Notes: generated by a model not told the origin, from the sequence alone. A stretch of 64,000 bases of DNA from Branchiostoma lanceolatum (GCF_035083965.1 NC_089738.1:11806734-11870733), one strand, 5' to 3'; positions 40,567-53,425 are shown, counted from the first letter of the stretch. Translations and numbers: made by a program.

Positions 40567-43316
40567 GTTAAGTCTACTGAAAAATCATCCCTCAGTCAAA
40601 ACCACTGACCCCTTCAGAATTACGTTTTTACGACCTAAGCACCGACCTTGATTGGGGAGTGGTCGGGGGCTTTAGGGCTTAAGGTCCAGAGATGATAATG
40701 ATGATAAGATTCCTTGTCATAGGACGATGCCGATAGTTCTGATACAGACAGACAGACAGACAGACAGTGGCCCCAAAGTTGTATTCGTCCAAAAAATGTA
40801 CACACAAACATTTTCCCCTGTGTGTTTCAGGATAACAATAGTCGTAATGCTTCCGTTTTACAAATCAATGACTGGTCAGTTTAGGGTAGGGAGCACGTTA
40901 ACAAGAAATCCCCCTGCCTAAGGGTAAACGTGCACCTCACTTCAAGGTAATAAAAAGATCCCAGCAAAAGTACACGTGTATCCCAAACCCTTTCAGAACC
41001 ATGAAACTCAGATTCTGAGGGTATTTGCTGTGAATTTAGAGCATTCAAACTCGGCAAAGTCATGTAATTCATCCTTTTTAAGGCCCTATCTCACTGGACC
41101 CGTGGCACGTTGGTGACCTCGCTGCGACGGGGGGGGGGGGGGTAATTGACAGAGCGCTCAACGATTGTCATCGATCTATTACCTCCTTGCATCGATAAAA
41201 AACGAATCTTTCTACGCTTTGTGTGTTTTATTGTTGCTTTAGTCATACTTGTACGTTGCGCATGATATTCTTACTATAAAGTCAAGTGTAACATACATCC
41301 AATTTAGGACGCCAACGTGCCCAGTGAGATAGGGGTTTAGGGGAGCGAACTGGCTACTCCCAACCCAGCGCCGACCGTGGTTGAGGAGAGCTCGGGAGGA
41401 AAGTCTTGAACGTGAGACATGGGCTTCAGAAACACAATCTTGAATCAGCACGCACTAGCTAACACACCTTACCTGTTGAGACAAGACGGTGTGGAATCTT
41501 GTAGACCAACAAGACGGAGGAACGCACGCGGTGGGGGTCGACCTTCTCTGAAGAGAGGTGTGGCCTTTATGGTGAACTTTCAAGGGCCTAATCATACATT
41601 ACATGGGTCACTGACTATGACTGGGCCATTGGCCATGTTGTTCAACCAGACAAGTACTAGTATGTGCCAATTGTGGAATGCTTGACGAAAGAGAAAAGAA
41701 ACAGCTAGCATTTAGAAACAAACTTTACACGTTTTATTATAAATATCATGTAGGTATTTTTGTCTTTCAGATGTGAAAAAATGGAAATCATTGAATCAGG
41801 CATTTTAGTTCTTGGAAATAGAAGATTGTAAGAAAACTCATTTTTGACCTGGTAAATTAACGTTAGCTGTTATCACTGACAGTGAAGTTTGAAATCAAAC
41901 TCCCCTTTTTCTTCAAAACAAGATACATTCTATTCGACTGCGCATCTGACGTACCTATATTGTTAGGAGCGACCTCTTGCGAGATTGTACCCCTCTTGCA
42001 CATGTTCTAGGTTAGGATTTACATATACTGCATCCTATTTGCGTCAAGTATCATTTCGAATAGAACATTAATGTAGCATAAATAATCAAAAAAATTAAAA
42101 CCATGACATCATTATCATTACTAGTCGATTCACCATGGGGGAAAACGTTTTCTTTCCTGTGCTGATTATACACAGTTGTACCTTATATCCAAGCAGATGT
42201 AAGGATACGCCTCATTCTCCCTGTTTTACGTTGATTTTTTTTTGGCCACATATATCATTTTTGTTTAGTATTGCATTATTTAACGCTCCACCTTCTCCTA
42301 TTGCCTAGGATAGAGTAACAAATGTTGCAAAAACAGGCGTAAGATACCGTGAAAGAGCTCGTTCCTTACATCTACTTGGAGATCAATAAATGTACCGCCC
42401 TGTCCCCTAAATAGGTTAACCTTGTAGTTTAAGCATCCATTGATGCAGTGGAAGTGTGAATTGTATCGTATTTATTTCCAATACGGACCACCACTAACAC
42501 AATAGACTGAAACATAGAGAGAATTATTCGTGGTTCTAAATTGCATGCTTCTTTGCGTAAACGTTTAATATGACAGTGAAACTGCTGTTTTTCATATTGA
42601 AGTATACGTATATGAGGTTGAATATCACACACGAAACATTGTCACCCATTAAAAGTGTTCGTCCACGTAACAAAACAATGATAATATGATATTCATAACA
42701 TCATTCAGCAAATCTGACATCTATATCGAAGTTACTCAAAGTCTATGGATGCAGACTATGCAGTCTGTGGATGTTCAATTAAAATACTAATATCGCCTGT
42801 AGTTTATTTTAAAACTACATTGTATAGTTCATGTGCCCCCCCCCCCGTGATTGACAGCTGCCAATCAAAAGATTACTAAACTGATTATGATAGATGGGTC
42901 TTGCCAAAAATGAGAAGTACACTAGACTGCTCCTTACTACTCTATCAACTTCAGCTTGGCTATATGATACTCCGTTGAATTTTTCATGTGCCCCCATCCC
43001 CACCTTGCGATTGAAAGCTGTCAGTCAATCGATTGATTAATCACAAAGATGAATCAATGTTTATAAAAATGCAAAAAAAAGACAGCTGCATCTTGCTGTG
43101 TCCAATAACCAATATCAGAGGACTGCTGAATATAATTGTACTTAGTTATTGATAAATGTATCACAGTCTATATTGATATATGCATAGTTAGTAACTTAGT
43201 AATTAGTTATTGATTAAACCATGTACATTAAATAGGTATTTCAGTAACTAGTGATAATATTAGTACAAGATAGGCGTGTGTCACTTGCAACTTCTATATG
43301 TAGTGAAAGTATCGGT
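40567..43316. other. repeat-rich intergenic region
   Basis: No gene supported. Contains a GACA repeat at 40745-40768, a TTA-flanked MITE at 41081, a polyG run at 41130, and a loosely repeated block at 42831-42860 and 42987-43025 (CATGTGCCCCC followed by GATTGACAGCTG or a variant of it). Confidence 0.4.
41081..41336. mobile_element. MITE, TTA target duplication
   Basis: The left end AGGCCCTATCTCACTGG and the right end CCAGTGAGATAGGGGT are complementary, with GGCACGTTGG / GCCAACGTGC further in. TTA flanks both ends (41078-41080 and 41337-41339). A relative with the same logic is at 62470-62566. Confidence 0.7.
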
Positions 43317-44552
43317 TATTACCTTCGTCGACGAAATGGTTTCGTCGACAAGGTTATTCGATGGTGCTTGTTTGTGTGTCTGTTAGTGAACAGAATAAGT
43401 CGAGAACGCCTGGATGGTTTGTTGTCGTAGTTGGTGTGTCGGTGTGTATGTGGGACATCTCAAGATGATTAGATTTTGGGCGAAGTGTTTTGCATAATTA
43501 ACGAGAAAAGTGTAAAAATGTGTTACATTGTATGCTGAAGTATGTGTAGTGTTGGCTGCGTTATTCCAATTTAAGGCGTCATGGATAGGGGCAAGGGTCC
43601 TGAGGGGTCATATTGGAGGCAGGAAACGTCAGTTACACAAATTGGCTGTCAGCCAGCTGTTGGCATTGGTAAGGCAGTCTCCAAGCAGACGTATGGGTTG
43701 GCTATAGCAGGGGCAGGTTTTGCTTCAGACTTTGAAAGGGAATTACTCAAGAAGGGCTTGGTGGATGGTCATAAATTTTTGTAAGTACATAGCTTGAGTG
43801 CTGATGTACATGATTAGATACTTATTATGCAAATCAGTATCTAATTTGCATGATTAATGAGGAAAGTTTATACATCCATCAAAAGATAGGACTCTCAAAC
43901 ATGTGACATATGTAACTGAGGAAGAGAGAAATATTAATAGATATCAGCTTTGCAAATGAGAACCTCATTGACATAATTAATGAGAAAAACTATAACTCGA
44001 GATGGTCTTGATGGATGGTCATGATTTTTGGTATGTAGATAGCTTACGTGATGCTTTGTATGATTGGATGATAATTATGCAAATCAAATTCTAACTCGCA
44101 TGATTAATGAGGCAATTTTAAAAATCTGCTGTGTTCCATGATATGACTATTCAAATATGTGACATTTGTAACTAAGGAAGAGAGGAATGTTGATAGATAG
44201 GAAATATGCAAATGTTGGCCTAATTAGCATAATCAATGAGAAACTACTATAATTCCATACTAGTAAATGACGGCAATTTCATACTTGTGGCATTAGGAAG
44301 TTGTGTGAATGTGAACACCATGGAATCAAATTATGCTAATAAGGAGGGAGCTTATTTGCATAATTGATGATAAATGTTAGCATAACCTTCTTTGTTAAGC
44401 TCATAGTCATAACAAGGAGGTTTGGACAACTTATGTTATTTGGGTGAAGAGGGTCAACTGGTATGATTGATGATTGATGAAAAACACTCCTAATACGTCA
44501 GTCATAAAGGTCAAAATCATTTGACGAAGGTATGAGGTCGTAGAACTCTTGT
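43317..44552 (+). mobile_element. 1.2-kb dispersed element, plus copy
   Basis: Starts TTATTACCTTCGTCGACGAA and ends GTATGAGGTCGTAGAACTCT. The interior has many TTAATTATGCAAAT-type motifs. The inverted counterpart is at 58139-59998. Short matching ends (ACCTTCG...CGAAATG) suggest a non-autonomous DNA element. No transposase was seen. Confidence 0.6.
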
Positions 44553-44788
44553 TAAAAATCAAATGATGAAAATTACTTCTATTTTGCCATTGCCCACTAT
44601 ATGTGCTCAATTGCCAAGCGGTGCCACCAAGCAGTAAATTTGTCATTCTATATTCTGTAGATATCTCGGCAACGATAGGTCCAAATTTTATTTTGAAAAA
44701 AACATTTTACTCAACAGATTAAGCTCCACTAGATGGCATATATTGTTTTCCTTTAAGTCATAAGGTATTTTTGGTCTGATCATGCTAG

Positions 44789-47700
44789 CTACACGTACAG
44801 GCCTCTGACGCGATTGTCATCCTTTTTGAGACAACAACAACAGAAGATTACCATAGTAACCGTGACTATGGCAACCATCCCAGTCCCGACCACGGTTCCA
44901 ATAACCCACGGCTGAACGACAGGCCTCCCCGGGGCTTTGGCGGACCCTGCATATGGAGTATAGGAAGGTATATATCATATATTTGTTAATAATATCACAG
45001 ATATGCTCCCTTTAAGTATGTTATTAAATACAACGCATTCAATATTGTTTCGTCTGTTCAAGGATACAATGAGTTAGTGACATAACTGATAAACACATAC
45101 TATATGCTTTAGCATACAGCTATACGATACATGTTCTAGCATAAGCTTAATTTCCAATGCATTTCAAAGGTCTCTCTTGCTAAGAACGTTATAACAGAAG
45201 AAACAAGGATGTTATGCAAAAGAGGGACGCAAGTCCTGTCAACCTATTATTATAGCAAGTAAAAGCTTGGCATTATTTACGGAACAACTTGAAATTCAGG
45301 ACTTTTGGGCTGTACTCTTCAAGATCCTTCAACCCCGGTGATATACTTTCGAAGCCTGTGTGCCATCTTTCTCCTACATGGGCTCCTACAGCCGCTGCCC
45401 TGAACAAATCTCAGGACAGCGAGTGTAGGAGTCCCGGTAGTAATCGAATAACACCCAGGCTAGTACTTTCTGTATCTTGAATATCAACTATCCCATTGAG
45501 AGTTATATATCGTACCGGTAGTTGCTGTAACCAATACAGCTGTAGCCGTTGTATTCGCAGATGCTGCAGATGCTGATGATGCAGTCTGATCCCTTGTTGT
45601 AGCTGATGGCGTCGGCGGTGGCGTTGTCACCACTGGACCAGTCGACGCTACAGGTGCCCGGTTAGTTGTGGCGGTTGTAACATGTGCACCCCCACCCGAC
45701 GTTGTGACCGGTGCAGACGTTGTAGTGGATGTATACACCGCTGGTCCATTGCTGGTCGGTGTCGTTGCACGTTGCGTTGTTGTTGTTGTTGCTGTTGTAG
45801 CTGGGTGTGAAGGTGACACATTGGAAGCTGTAAAGGTCGATGCACGTGACGTAGATGACGGCGTTGTAGTTGTTGTTGTTGTTGTTGACTTGGTTGTACG
45901 TTGTGTTGTTGTTGTTGTCGTACGTGCCGTAGATGGCGGTGGCGCAGTTGTTGTTGTTGATGGCGTTGTACGTGCCGTAGATGGCGGTGGCGCAGTTGTT
46001 GTTGTTGATGGCGTTGTACGTGACGTAGATGGCGGTGGCGCAGTTGTTGTTGATGTCGTTGTCCGTGGCGTAGATAACGGCGTTGGAGTTGTTGTTGGCA
46101 CCGTTCGTACAGGTGTAGTGACTGGGTGTGTTGTAGCTGAAGATGTCGTCGTAGCGGCAGCTGACGTTCTTCCAGCAGTTGAGGTCATCGACGTAGTCAC
46201 GACAGCACAAGCCGTGTCTGTACAGTCAAGTCAAATTCTATGGTTTACAAACTAATACGAATGCGTGACTTAAAAACAACATGTAGTTCAATGTATGGCC
46301 TTTTGAAAGACGGTCTTCTATGGATATGTCTTCCTTAAGTGCCTTTCAGACATTCAGGGCCTTCTTACGACTTTGCCCACGACCACTCCCCAACCAAGGT
46401 CGGTGCTGGGTTGGAAGTAGCCATGAATCTATTCTACTTCAGCTCCGATTCACTCATCTGATCGCATCCGAGCAGATTTGACTTTCCTGACTTTGATTCT
46501 TATCTATAGTCGAATGGCGCATACGACTTTTAAAGACTAGTACGCAATTAACCTCGCCAACCAACTCCAAACCACAGATGACCTTGCTCACGACTAACTC
46601 CCAACCATGGTCTGGAGAATGTTGGGGTGCATGGATGGCTGTGTGTGACAGGGACTTGACGTACGTCTACAGACAGTGGTAAACACGTACCTGATTCTGA
46701 AAATGATGCGAGAAACCCACGGTAAGCGTTAGCGGAGTCCGTTGTGAACTCTACAGTCATCTTATTGGAGCATGACTGAACCGTGGAAGGAGTTGTGGTA
46801 CCACAGAATGATCCTGGAAAAAATGCAAAAAAATCTTATAATATATCTTTGAATCTATGGTTAATATCTATCGACAAATCTATGAATGTGGAGTGTTCGC
46901 GGTGGTCTTTCGTTGTTCACCGTTGAAACAAGGTGGCAGGCGGGCAGAAGACAGATCAAGCATTTTCGAGTGAACTTGAAAACGGTGAACACTAAACCAC
47001 CTTGAACTTGAATGCATTTACAGCATCAGTTCATAATAAACAAGAGGCGAAGTAAAGTACGCGTGTAGATAATAGAATGAACCCGTACCAAGCTCTGTCA
47101 GCCCATTGGTAACCCCAGAGTAGACCGTCACTTTGTCTCCTCCTAGGCAGAACGGGTCGACCCTGAATGTCCGGTGAAAGGTCAAGGTCACGTACTTCCC
47201 GGATGTGACCGTGATCTCCCACTTGCAGGAAGCGTTGTCCTCGTAGTTACTATTGGTACCGTAGTACATGGACGAGATGGTCCCAGTTGCAGCACCGGTC
47301 CAGCTCGCAAGGTTGTAGCACCCCGAGTCCAGGTCTAAACACAATTTCATAAAAAAAGATAGCGGCAGGAAAAGGACAAAAAAGATTGTTTATTGCATGA
47401 CTTGCATGCTGCATTGTTTTTACCTTTATTGTTTTTTCAAAAGAAAATTGCAAATTCAAATAGATATTCAGAAGATGGACACACACGGGGCACAACAAAA
47501 CTAAGTAAAAACCAGGACAATGTGTATAGGAGTAGTACACAGACACTCACAGAAAACCATAGCCTCCCTTAAATTATCAACTGTCATTTGCTACCAATCA
47601 ACATTATTTAAGTATCAAATTATATCATTTGCATACATCTAGACCATCATATCATGTAATGACTATTTCATACACATCAAATTGGATTAAACATGAGGTT

Positions 47701-50131
47701 CCCCACTTTAGTATTCTTTAGTTACTGAGTAGCGTGCGGCGTACCATTTAGTGTAGTGAGCTTTTGTAGGAAACAGACGTTACAAACATCAGCTCTAGCT
47801 AAGGTATAGTTAGGTCGTATCTTAATTATCATACTGTTTTTTTTTTAGATTGTATCTATCGCTTTGTTACTTGTAGTCCGTGAAATACATGTTTCGCTAC
47901 GTGTTTTGTACTGTTTTATGTGTGGGTCACGACACCAGCAATAGCTGCTTGTGTCCCACGTGTATTGTACCGTTGCAACTACATTGTATAATGAAATCAT
48001 TTAAAATCAAAGGTTACAGAATCAGACCTTACCGCAGACTGGTACGTCACAGTACTCCCATCTGGTGCTGTTATCCGCGTCGTAGCACCAAACTCCGGAT
48101 TCGCCGTCCGGATTCCGGCAGTAGTTCTGCTCCAGTCCGGATGATGGGTTATCTTCAGGTGTGTTGAAGCCATAGTGTGCTTGAGGTGTCTGACTGTCCC
48201 AGCGTTGACACGTGTTGCCCGTTGCTGTCACAGACACCGTTCCTCGGTAGCTTGCTCCATCACCCCTTTGACAATCTAATGGTTGATGAAATTTTAAAAA
48301 AAAATGCTTCAATAAACAATGTATTGAGTTTCAAGTGAGACATCACCAAATTTGTAATGCAAATAACTTTTCATACTTAGTTAAGCTATAAGAAAAGACA
48401 AGTAAAAAAGCATTGACCGATAATTGTTGATATTTCGAAGGCCATAGCTATCGCCGTCATTTTGCCATGCTCGAAGTATCAACATGGTTCTATATATTGA
48501 GAAAATGCTGATGATATGCAAAAATATAGGGTCTAAGGTCTCTTTGTTGCTTGCCTGACTACATGCAGAGTGTGATAATTAATGAGCTACAATCAGGTCA
48601 AGCAGTACGAAAAACTCCAAATATTATACGGAAGTATTTATCTTTGAACCTTAAGCTTGTTTCCAGTGTAGTATCGCAATGAAAGTGTAAGTACATCCCA
48701 ACACCAAATGTTTGTTTACCTGAGCCCTTCTCTGTGAATGAAGCTGAGAAGCCAGTGTACTCTGTGTTACTGAATCCAAACGTCGACAGAACTACTGTCA
48801 TGGTGTTACTTGTAGACAGCAAGGCAGGCGGTAAGATGGTTCCACAAAACTGTCCTGGATCATTCATAAAGGGGTGAAATGGTTGGGGACGATATTTGAA
48901 AGCAAACTTAAGAAGAGCAGTAAATTTCTACTTTCATTTCTTTTGTAAATTGAAGATATTGAGGCAGATCGACGTTGCTACATGTATATTTGTTATAAAT
49001 TTATTTGTCAAGATATGCAAAGCGAGTAACGAAGGTACCAGTAAGTTAAAAATAATAAGTATTTACTTTTAGAGGAAAATCCTGTCTTCTGCTGGGACCA
49101 TTGAGCACATCATTCATCTAAGTAACGTTAATGTTTTGAACACATTCTATTTCGAATTCACTCAAATGACAAACAATAGACCCGATACACGTATGCTTTT
49201 AACTATGATTTCAGCAACCATTATCCAAATTTTTGTATCAAAGTTTTAGGGTTAAACCTTGGGGTAAATACAGTAGGTCAGTGATAGCTTTGATGTATGA
49301 GATCAACTTACCGAGTTTTGTTCCGTTAGTGTTGCCGTCATATATGATTACATTTTCAAAGGCACAGTTTCCGAATTCCTCAATATTAAATGAACTGAAT
49401 TTTAACAGGATAAATGAGCCAGAGGGGACCTCCAAACTCCAAGTGCAGCTACTTTTTGGGTAGAAGGACGGGTAGTTGTCAGTTGTGATAGTGGCACTGG
49501 ACGATGTGGTATAGGTCCCTCCGTTAGTGCATGCTGCAGTGATATAGAATGAGAAGTTGTGGTCATTTTGGCTGTTCCAAATCGATCAAATGGCGACAGT
49601 AGAGAGAATTGGCGAGGGGATGTTCAAGTTACAATATGCAATATTCAATATGTAGAAAATATTCGTCAGGATGAAATACGTAATTAATCACTGAAAAAAA
49701 TTAACATATCAAGACAAATATGTACTTCTACAAACACCGTGAAGTTTCAGGAAAGACTGTTATAAGCTATGACACAGTGGGTCTAGATCTGTTACAGCTG
49801 TTTTTACATGTCTTTACGTATAAGATTCTTTGTTGAAGCCGACATGGCAGAAAACTTTACTCCTAACAATATCTGAAGCACAACTTTGTATTTTTTACTG
49901 TCCAAAACATCTTATGTCTTCCATGCTATTGGATTCACGGAGTTTTGTTTCTAAATTTCATGATCACGAAAGATTTAATAACGCGATGCTACCGCAAGCC
50001 AAAATATCCATAAGTAAATAATATAAAGGTCAGAATAAAGTCTTAAACTTACCTGCCGATGCGCCGAGGTTGACAGTGCTCACCAAAAGTAACCAAACAT
50101 TCGCAGACCCGACCGTCAGCAATGTGTCCAT
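44789..50131 (-). CDS. CUB-kringle-CUB-mucin stalk type I membrane protein (635 aa)
   Basis: Eight minus-strand exons: 50053-50131, 49312-49533, 48720-48854, 48033-48275, 47089-47334, 46691-46813, 45516-46217 and 44789-44946. Every junction is phase 1 and all join in frame (1908 nt). In order they encode a signal peptide (MDTLLTVGSANVWLLLVSTV), CUB 1 over two exons (CTNGGTY to SASFTEKG, with QFCGT), a kringle with six Cys, YRG, NYCRNPDG, VWCYD and RWEYC, CUB 2 over two exons (CYNLASWTG to FLASFSES), a 234-residue Thr/Pro stalk, then a transmembrane helix (WVIGTVVGTGMVAIVTVTMV) and a short tail CCCCLKKDDNRVRGLYV. It resembles Kremen in parts (kringle and CUB on a membrane anchor) but lacks a WSC domain and has a different order. 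Likely a cell-surface binding protein; the ligand is unknown. Confidence 0.85.
45921..46061 (-). repeat. 48-bp coding tandem repeat in mucin exon
   Basis: Nearly three copies of a 48-bp unit encode TPSTTTTAPPPSTART, a likely O-glycosylated stalk repeat. Unit number may vary between alleles. Confidence 0.75.
46878..47025. mobile_element. TTCGCGGTGG-type MITE fragment
   Basis: GTGGAGTGTTCGCGGTGG and the far end GAACTTGAATGCATTTACAG match the elements at 50417 and 55122. It lies in the intron between the two halves of CUB 2. Confidence 0.55.
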
Positions 50132-51457
50132 TGCGGCTGATTGGAATTTTCAAAATGGACACTGAGACCATATTGCCACCATCTGAAAAACAACGGACAG
50201 ACACCTACTGGCTGTGTACAAAGAATGACCTCAAACGGACAGCTCAAATCTAGTATTAGCGGACGGATACTGCTATCCACAACTATGTTTTCAAAGACAA
50301 ACACACAGTTAAGTCAGGAGGGTGCACGTTTTTTAAGGATCCTTACCTTCCCCGTACCCTGCTACACGCTGCTGTAGTTGTAATGTTGTAGTTGCTATGT
50401 CGCGCAGACGTCTGGATACTGTAAATGCATTTAAGTTCGCGTGGTTTTATTTCACGCTAAGGGGAAAATGGAGTGTTCGCGGTAGTTTTGATTTCGCGGC
50501 AGCACTGTAGTCACATACTACTACAGTATTGGACAAAAGTTTTCGCAGTGGTTTTAAGTTTGCTGTGAAACAGTCGCCGCGAAAACGGCGAACATAAAAC
50601 CACCGCGAACATTTCTTCATTTACAGTAATGCATACATGCTCCCATCGATCAGGGTCAATGGTTATGAATAATGAAGGCGATTGACAGTCACGCCAACAT
50701 GGATCTCCCATTGTTACATCTCCGTTTAAATGTCACTTGGGTTTATATTTAGTCTTCTGAATATCTGCTTCTGAATACCTTCCCACTGAATTATGTAGTC
50801 AGTCGAGCCCGTACTACCACATACACATAAACACTACGTATGTGACTTTTTAAAGATACTTCTTTGTTCGCAAAATGACAGGCTCAATTCCGTATTGAAT
50901 TCATATACTTTATGTTACCAAATGGTTTCTAAGCACCATGGTAATAACCTCTATTAATAATTTAGGTATAGATTATGGTAGCTAAGAGATAGTACATCCT
51001 TCGTTATGGAGGATTGCACGAGCATTGTGTCATGACGACAATCGTAAATGATACATGACTTTCCTCTCAATTGACGTCAAAGACAACAAATGAGAATTGA
51101 TAGTTTTACCTTATAGGGTCATCCGTTTTATGTCTTTCCTCTGCTCAATTGGTTTATTGTTTAGCCATGTTGTTACAGAAGACACACAAGGAGAAAATGA
51201 ACCGCAAAACATCAGCACACCTGACCAAAACCTACGAAGTTGAACAAATTCGAAATCCTTGATTTTTTCAGCTGCGCTGTTATGGTAGAAAATGTTGGTT
51301 CGTAGCTTAAACTGCACCTGCACAGCGAGGTGCATTGTGGGAAATATGTCAAAGTCAAAACCCACGAGACATAAATGAAACATATCTGAATATGATATCA
51401 TGCATGGTCTAGACAAGAACTGTTTACGAGTAAGGGGCTTTCACCTTTCTTTATATT
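50132..51457. other. upstream region of the CUB-kringle gene
   Basis: Contains a full MITE at 50417-50628 and a partial arm of the 5998-type MITE near 51330 (GCATTGTGGGAAATATGTCA). No other feature supported. Confidence 0.4.
50417..50628. mobile_element. MITE with TA ends
   Basis: The left end TACTGTAAATGCATTTAAGT and the right end CATTTACAGTA are complementary. Inner arms (GTTCGCGTGGTTTTAT and ATAAAACCACCGCGAAC) also pair. TA stands at both borders, as in Tc1/mariner-type elements. A second copy is at 55122-55332 and a partial one at 46878-47025. Confidence 0.7.
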
Positions 51458-52489
51458 ACGTATACGCTACTTGTCGGGGTACATACGCTACAGGTCGGGG
51501 TACATACACTACAGGCCGGGGTACACACGCTACAGGTCGGGGTACATACATAACAGGTCGGGGGTACAGGTTGGGGTGCTTGGCTGCATTGGATGGAAAG
51601 GGCCATTCAAACGCTACAAGTCGGTCCCCGACCTGTTATGTATGCACCCCGACTTGTAGCGTTTGAATGGTCATTTCGGGGTACATACGCTACAAGTCGG
51701 AGTACAGGCTGGGGTGCTTGCTTGATTGGCTGCATTGGAAATGACCATTCAAACGCTAAAAGTCGGGGTGCATACATAACAGGTCGGGGACATACGCTAC
51801 AGGTCGGGGTGCATACGCTACAATTCGGGGTACATATGGTACAAGTCAGGGTACATACGCTACAAGTCGGGGGAAAAACGCTATAGGTCGGGGTACATAC
51901 GCTTCAAGTCGGGGTACATACGCTACACGTCGGGGTACATACGCTTCAAGTCGGGGCACACAAGCTACAGGCCGGGGTACATACGTATATGACACAGGTC
52001 GGGGTACATACGCTACAGGTCGGGGTACATACGCTACAGGTCGGGAAACATACGCTACAAGTCGGGGTACATACGCTACAAGTCGGGGTATATACGCTAC
52101 AGGCCGGGGTACATACGTATACGCCACAGGTCGGGGTACATACGCTACAGGTCGGGGTACATACGCTACAGGTCGAGGTACATAGGCTACACGTCGGGTA
52201 CATACTCTATAGGTCGGGGTACATACGCTACAAGTCGGGGTACATACGCTACAAGTCGGGGTACATACGCCGTAAGTTGGGGTACATACACTACAGGTCT
52301 GGGTACATACACTACAGGTCGGGGTACATACGCTACAAGTCGGGGTACATACGCTACAGGTCAGGGTACACACGCTATAGGTCGGGGTTCATACGTATAC
52401 GCTACTTGTCGGGCTACATACGCTACAGGTCGGGGTACATACGCTACGGGCCGGGGTACTCACGCTACAGGTCGGGGTACATAGTTAAA
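51458..52489. repeat. 21-bp minisatellite (~1 kb)
   Basis: Units of about 21 bp share CGCTACAGGTCGGGGT followed by ACATA, with point variants (CAAG for CAGG, GTTCAT, CACGTC) and longer units of about 27 bp carrying an extra GTATAC. Twenty-one is a multiple of three, so several frames stay open over long stretches without being genes. A unique segment (51560-51600) and inverted material interrupt the array near its left end. Confidence 0.92.
51603..51670. repeat. hairpin inside minisatellite
   Basis: CCATTCAAACGCTACAAGTC plus two bases (51603-51624) is exactly complementary to 51649-51670. The 24-bp spacer carries minisatellite text in reverse orientation. Confidence 0.88.
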
Positions 52490-52611
52490 GAGAAACCTTT
52501 ATTGACAAAACAAAAGTACAGCGACTCTAGTAAGGTCTTCTACAACTAGACATGCAAACAACAATCAATGGTATACAAAATGATTAACCTACGCACAAGT
52601 ATAGGAATACT

Positions 52612-52842
52612 TCAACATGTCGAGTTGTCTCCTTCTAGAAAGTATTTGAATTTATCTATAGGATGTAATGTATCTAACGTTAATTCTGTTGAGCAAGCGG
52701 AAAGAAGGCTGAACAGCTTCGAGCGTTTATCATGATATCGTGGATAATCTAGGATAAAGTGTTCTTCATCTTCTATTTCATTTGGACAGAATGGACAAAA
52801 CCTCTGGTAACGGGGAATCTTACGGTATCTTCCGATATCCAC
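52612..52842 (-). pseudogene. non-LTR retrotransposon (LINE) C-terminal relic
   Basis: The minus strand encodes MDIGRYRKIPRYQRFCPFC, then CPNEIEDEEHFILDYPRYHD and LHPIDKFKYFLEGD. The pattern GRY..IPR..R.CPFC...E.EDEEHF...CP.Y is typical of the region after the reverse transcriptase in many animal LINE proteins. Here the last usual Cys is Asp (DYPRY). Only this end is present: a 5'-truncated insertion. Confidence 0.65.
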
Positions 52843-53051
52843 ATTCCATCTATGACTACATATTCTTATGTTAGTGATTGCTCTACGAACTTCAAAATTA
52901 TGTATATCCGATAGGCATTACCCACAATGCAAGCCTACAGGGCCGAGGGACATATATCCGCGGACTGTTGACGTCAAAGACCACGCAATCGGACACCTTT
53001 TGTAGTGAACTTCACTGCAGAGGTAATGTGAAAATGGTGGGAAATGTGTGC

Positions 53052-53216
53052 CGTGAAATGGAGATACTTATCAGCCAAGCTTTGCACGAAACATCTTCCT
53101 TTTGGTATCTTCATGTAACCTTGTCCTATTTGTTCAGTCAGTTGAAATATGTCACTGTGAGTTTGAAATGTCCCATTGTCTACAGGAAAGCCCCTCTTTT
53201 CTGCCAGTCACAAATC
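53052..53216. repeat. 165-bp direct repeat, copy 1
   Basis: Matches 53426-53590 almost exactly (begins CGTGAAATGGAGATACTTAT, ends CAGTCACAAATC). Both copies stay open for about 50 codons from an ATG (MEILISQALH) but show no splice context or further similarity to a known protein. Confidence 0.85.
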
Positions 53217-53425
53217 GACAACAACAATGAAAGTCTGTGGAGAGATACACCTTGGGCATGTCTTGTACTTTGAAAAGAAGCCGCCTGAATGCCATTTCTG
53301 ACCTTTTGACATCCTAAAGTTTTCAGATATCCGCTGACATTCTAATACGGCATTCTAAACTTGGTAGCTCAAGACGTTTAGCCGTGAGTCGTACATTTTG
53401 TCTGAAAATCGTGGTAAATTCGTAT

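Noticed and set aside
45662-46210. 182-codon alternative minus-strand frame rich in Asn and Tyr
   Set aside because: A shifted reading of the same triplet repeats. It does not connect in phase with neighbouring CUB and TM exons.
45668-46255. 195-codon plus-strand open frame rich in Val and Asp
   Set aside because: It is antisense to the mucin-like exon. GTT-rich complement of ACA/ACN codons keeps the frame open; no domain, and the minus-strand exon has consistent splice phases.
51458-52489. CRISPR-like array
   Set aside because: The units are contiguous tandem repeats with no unique spacers, in a eukaryotic genome; it is a minisatellite.
51846-52549. Long open frames of 175 and 186 codons in both directions
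   Set aside because: They arise because the 21-bp minisatellite unit is a multiple of three. Highly repetitive products, no splice context or domain.
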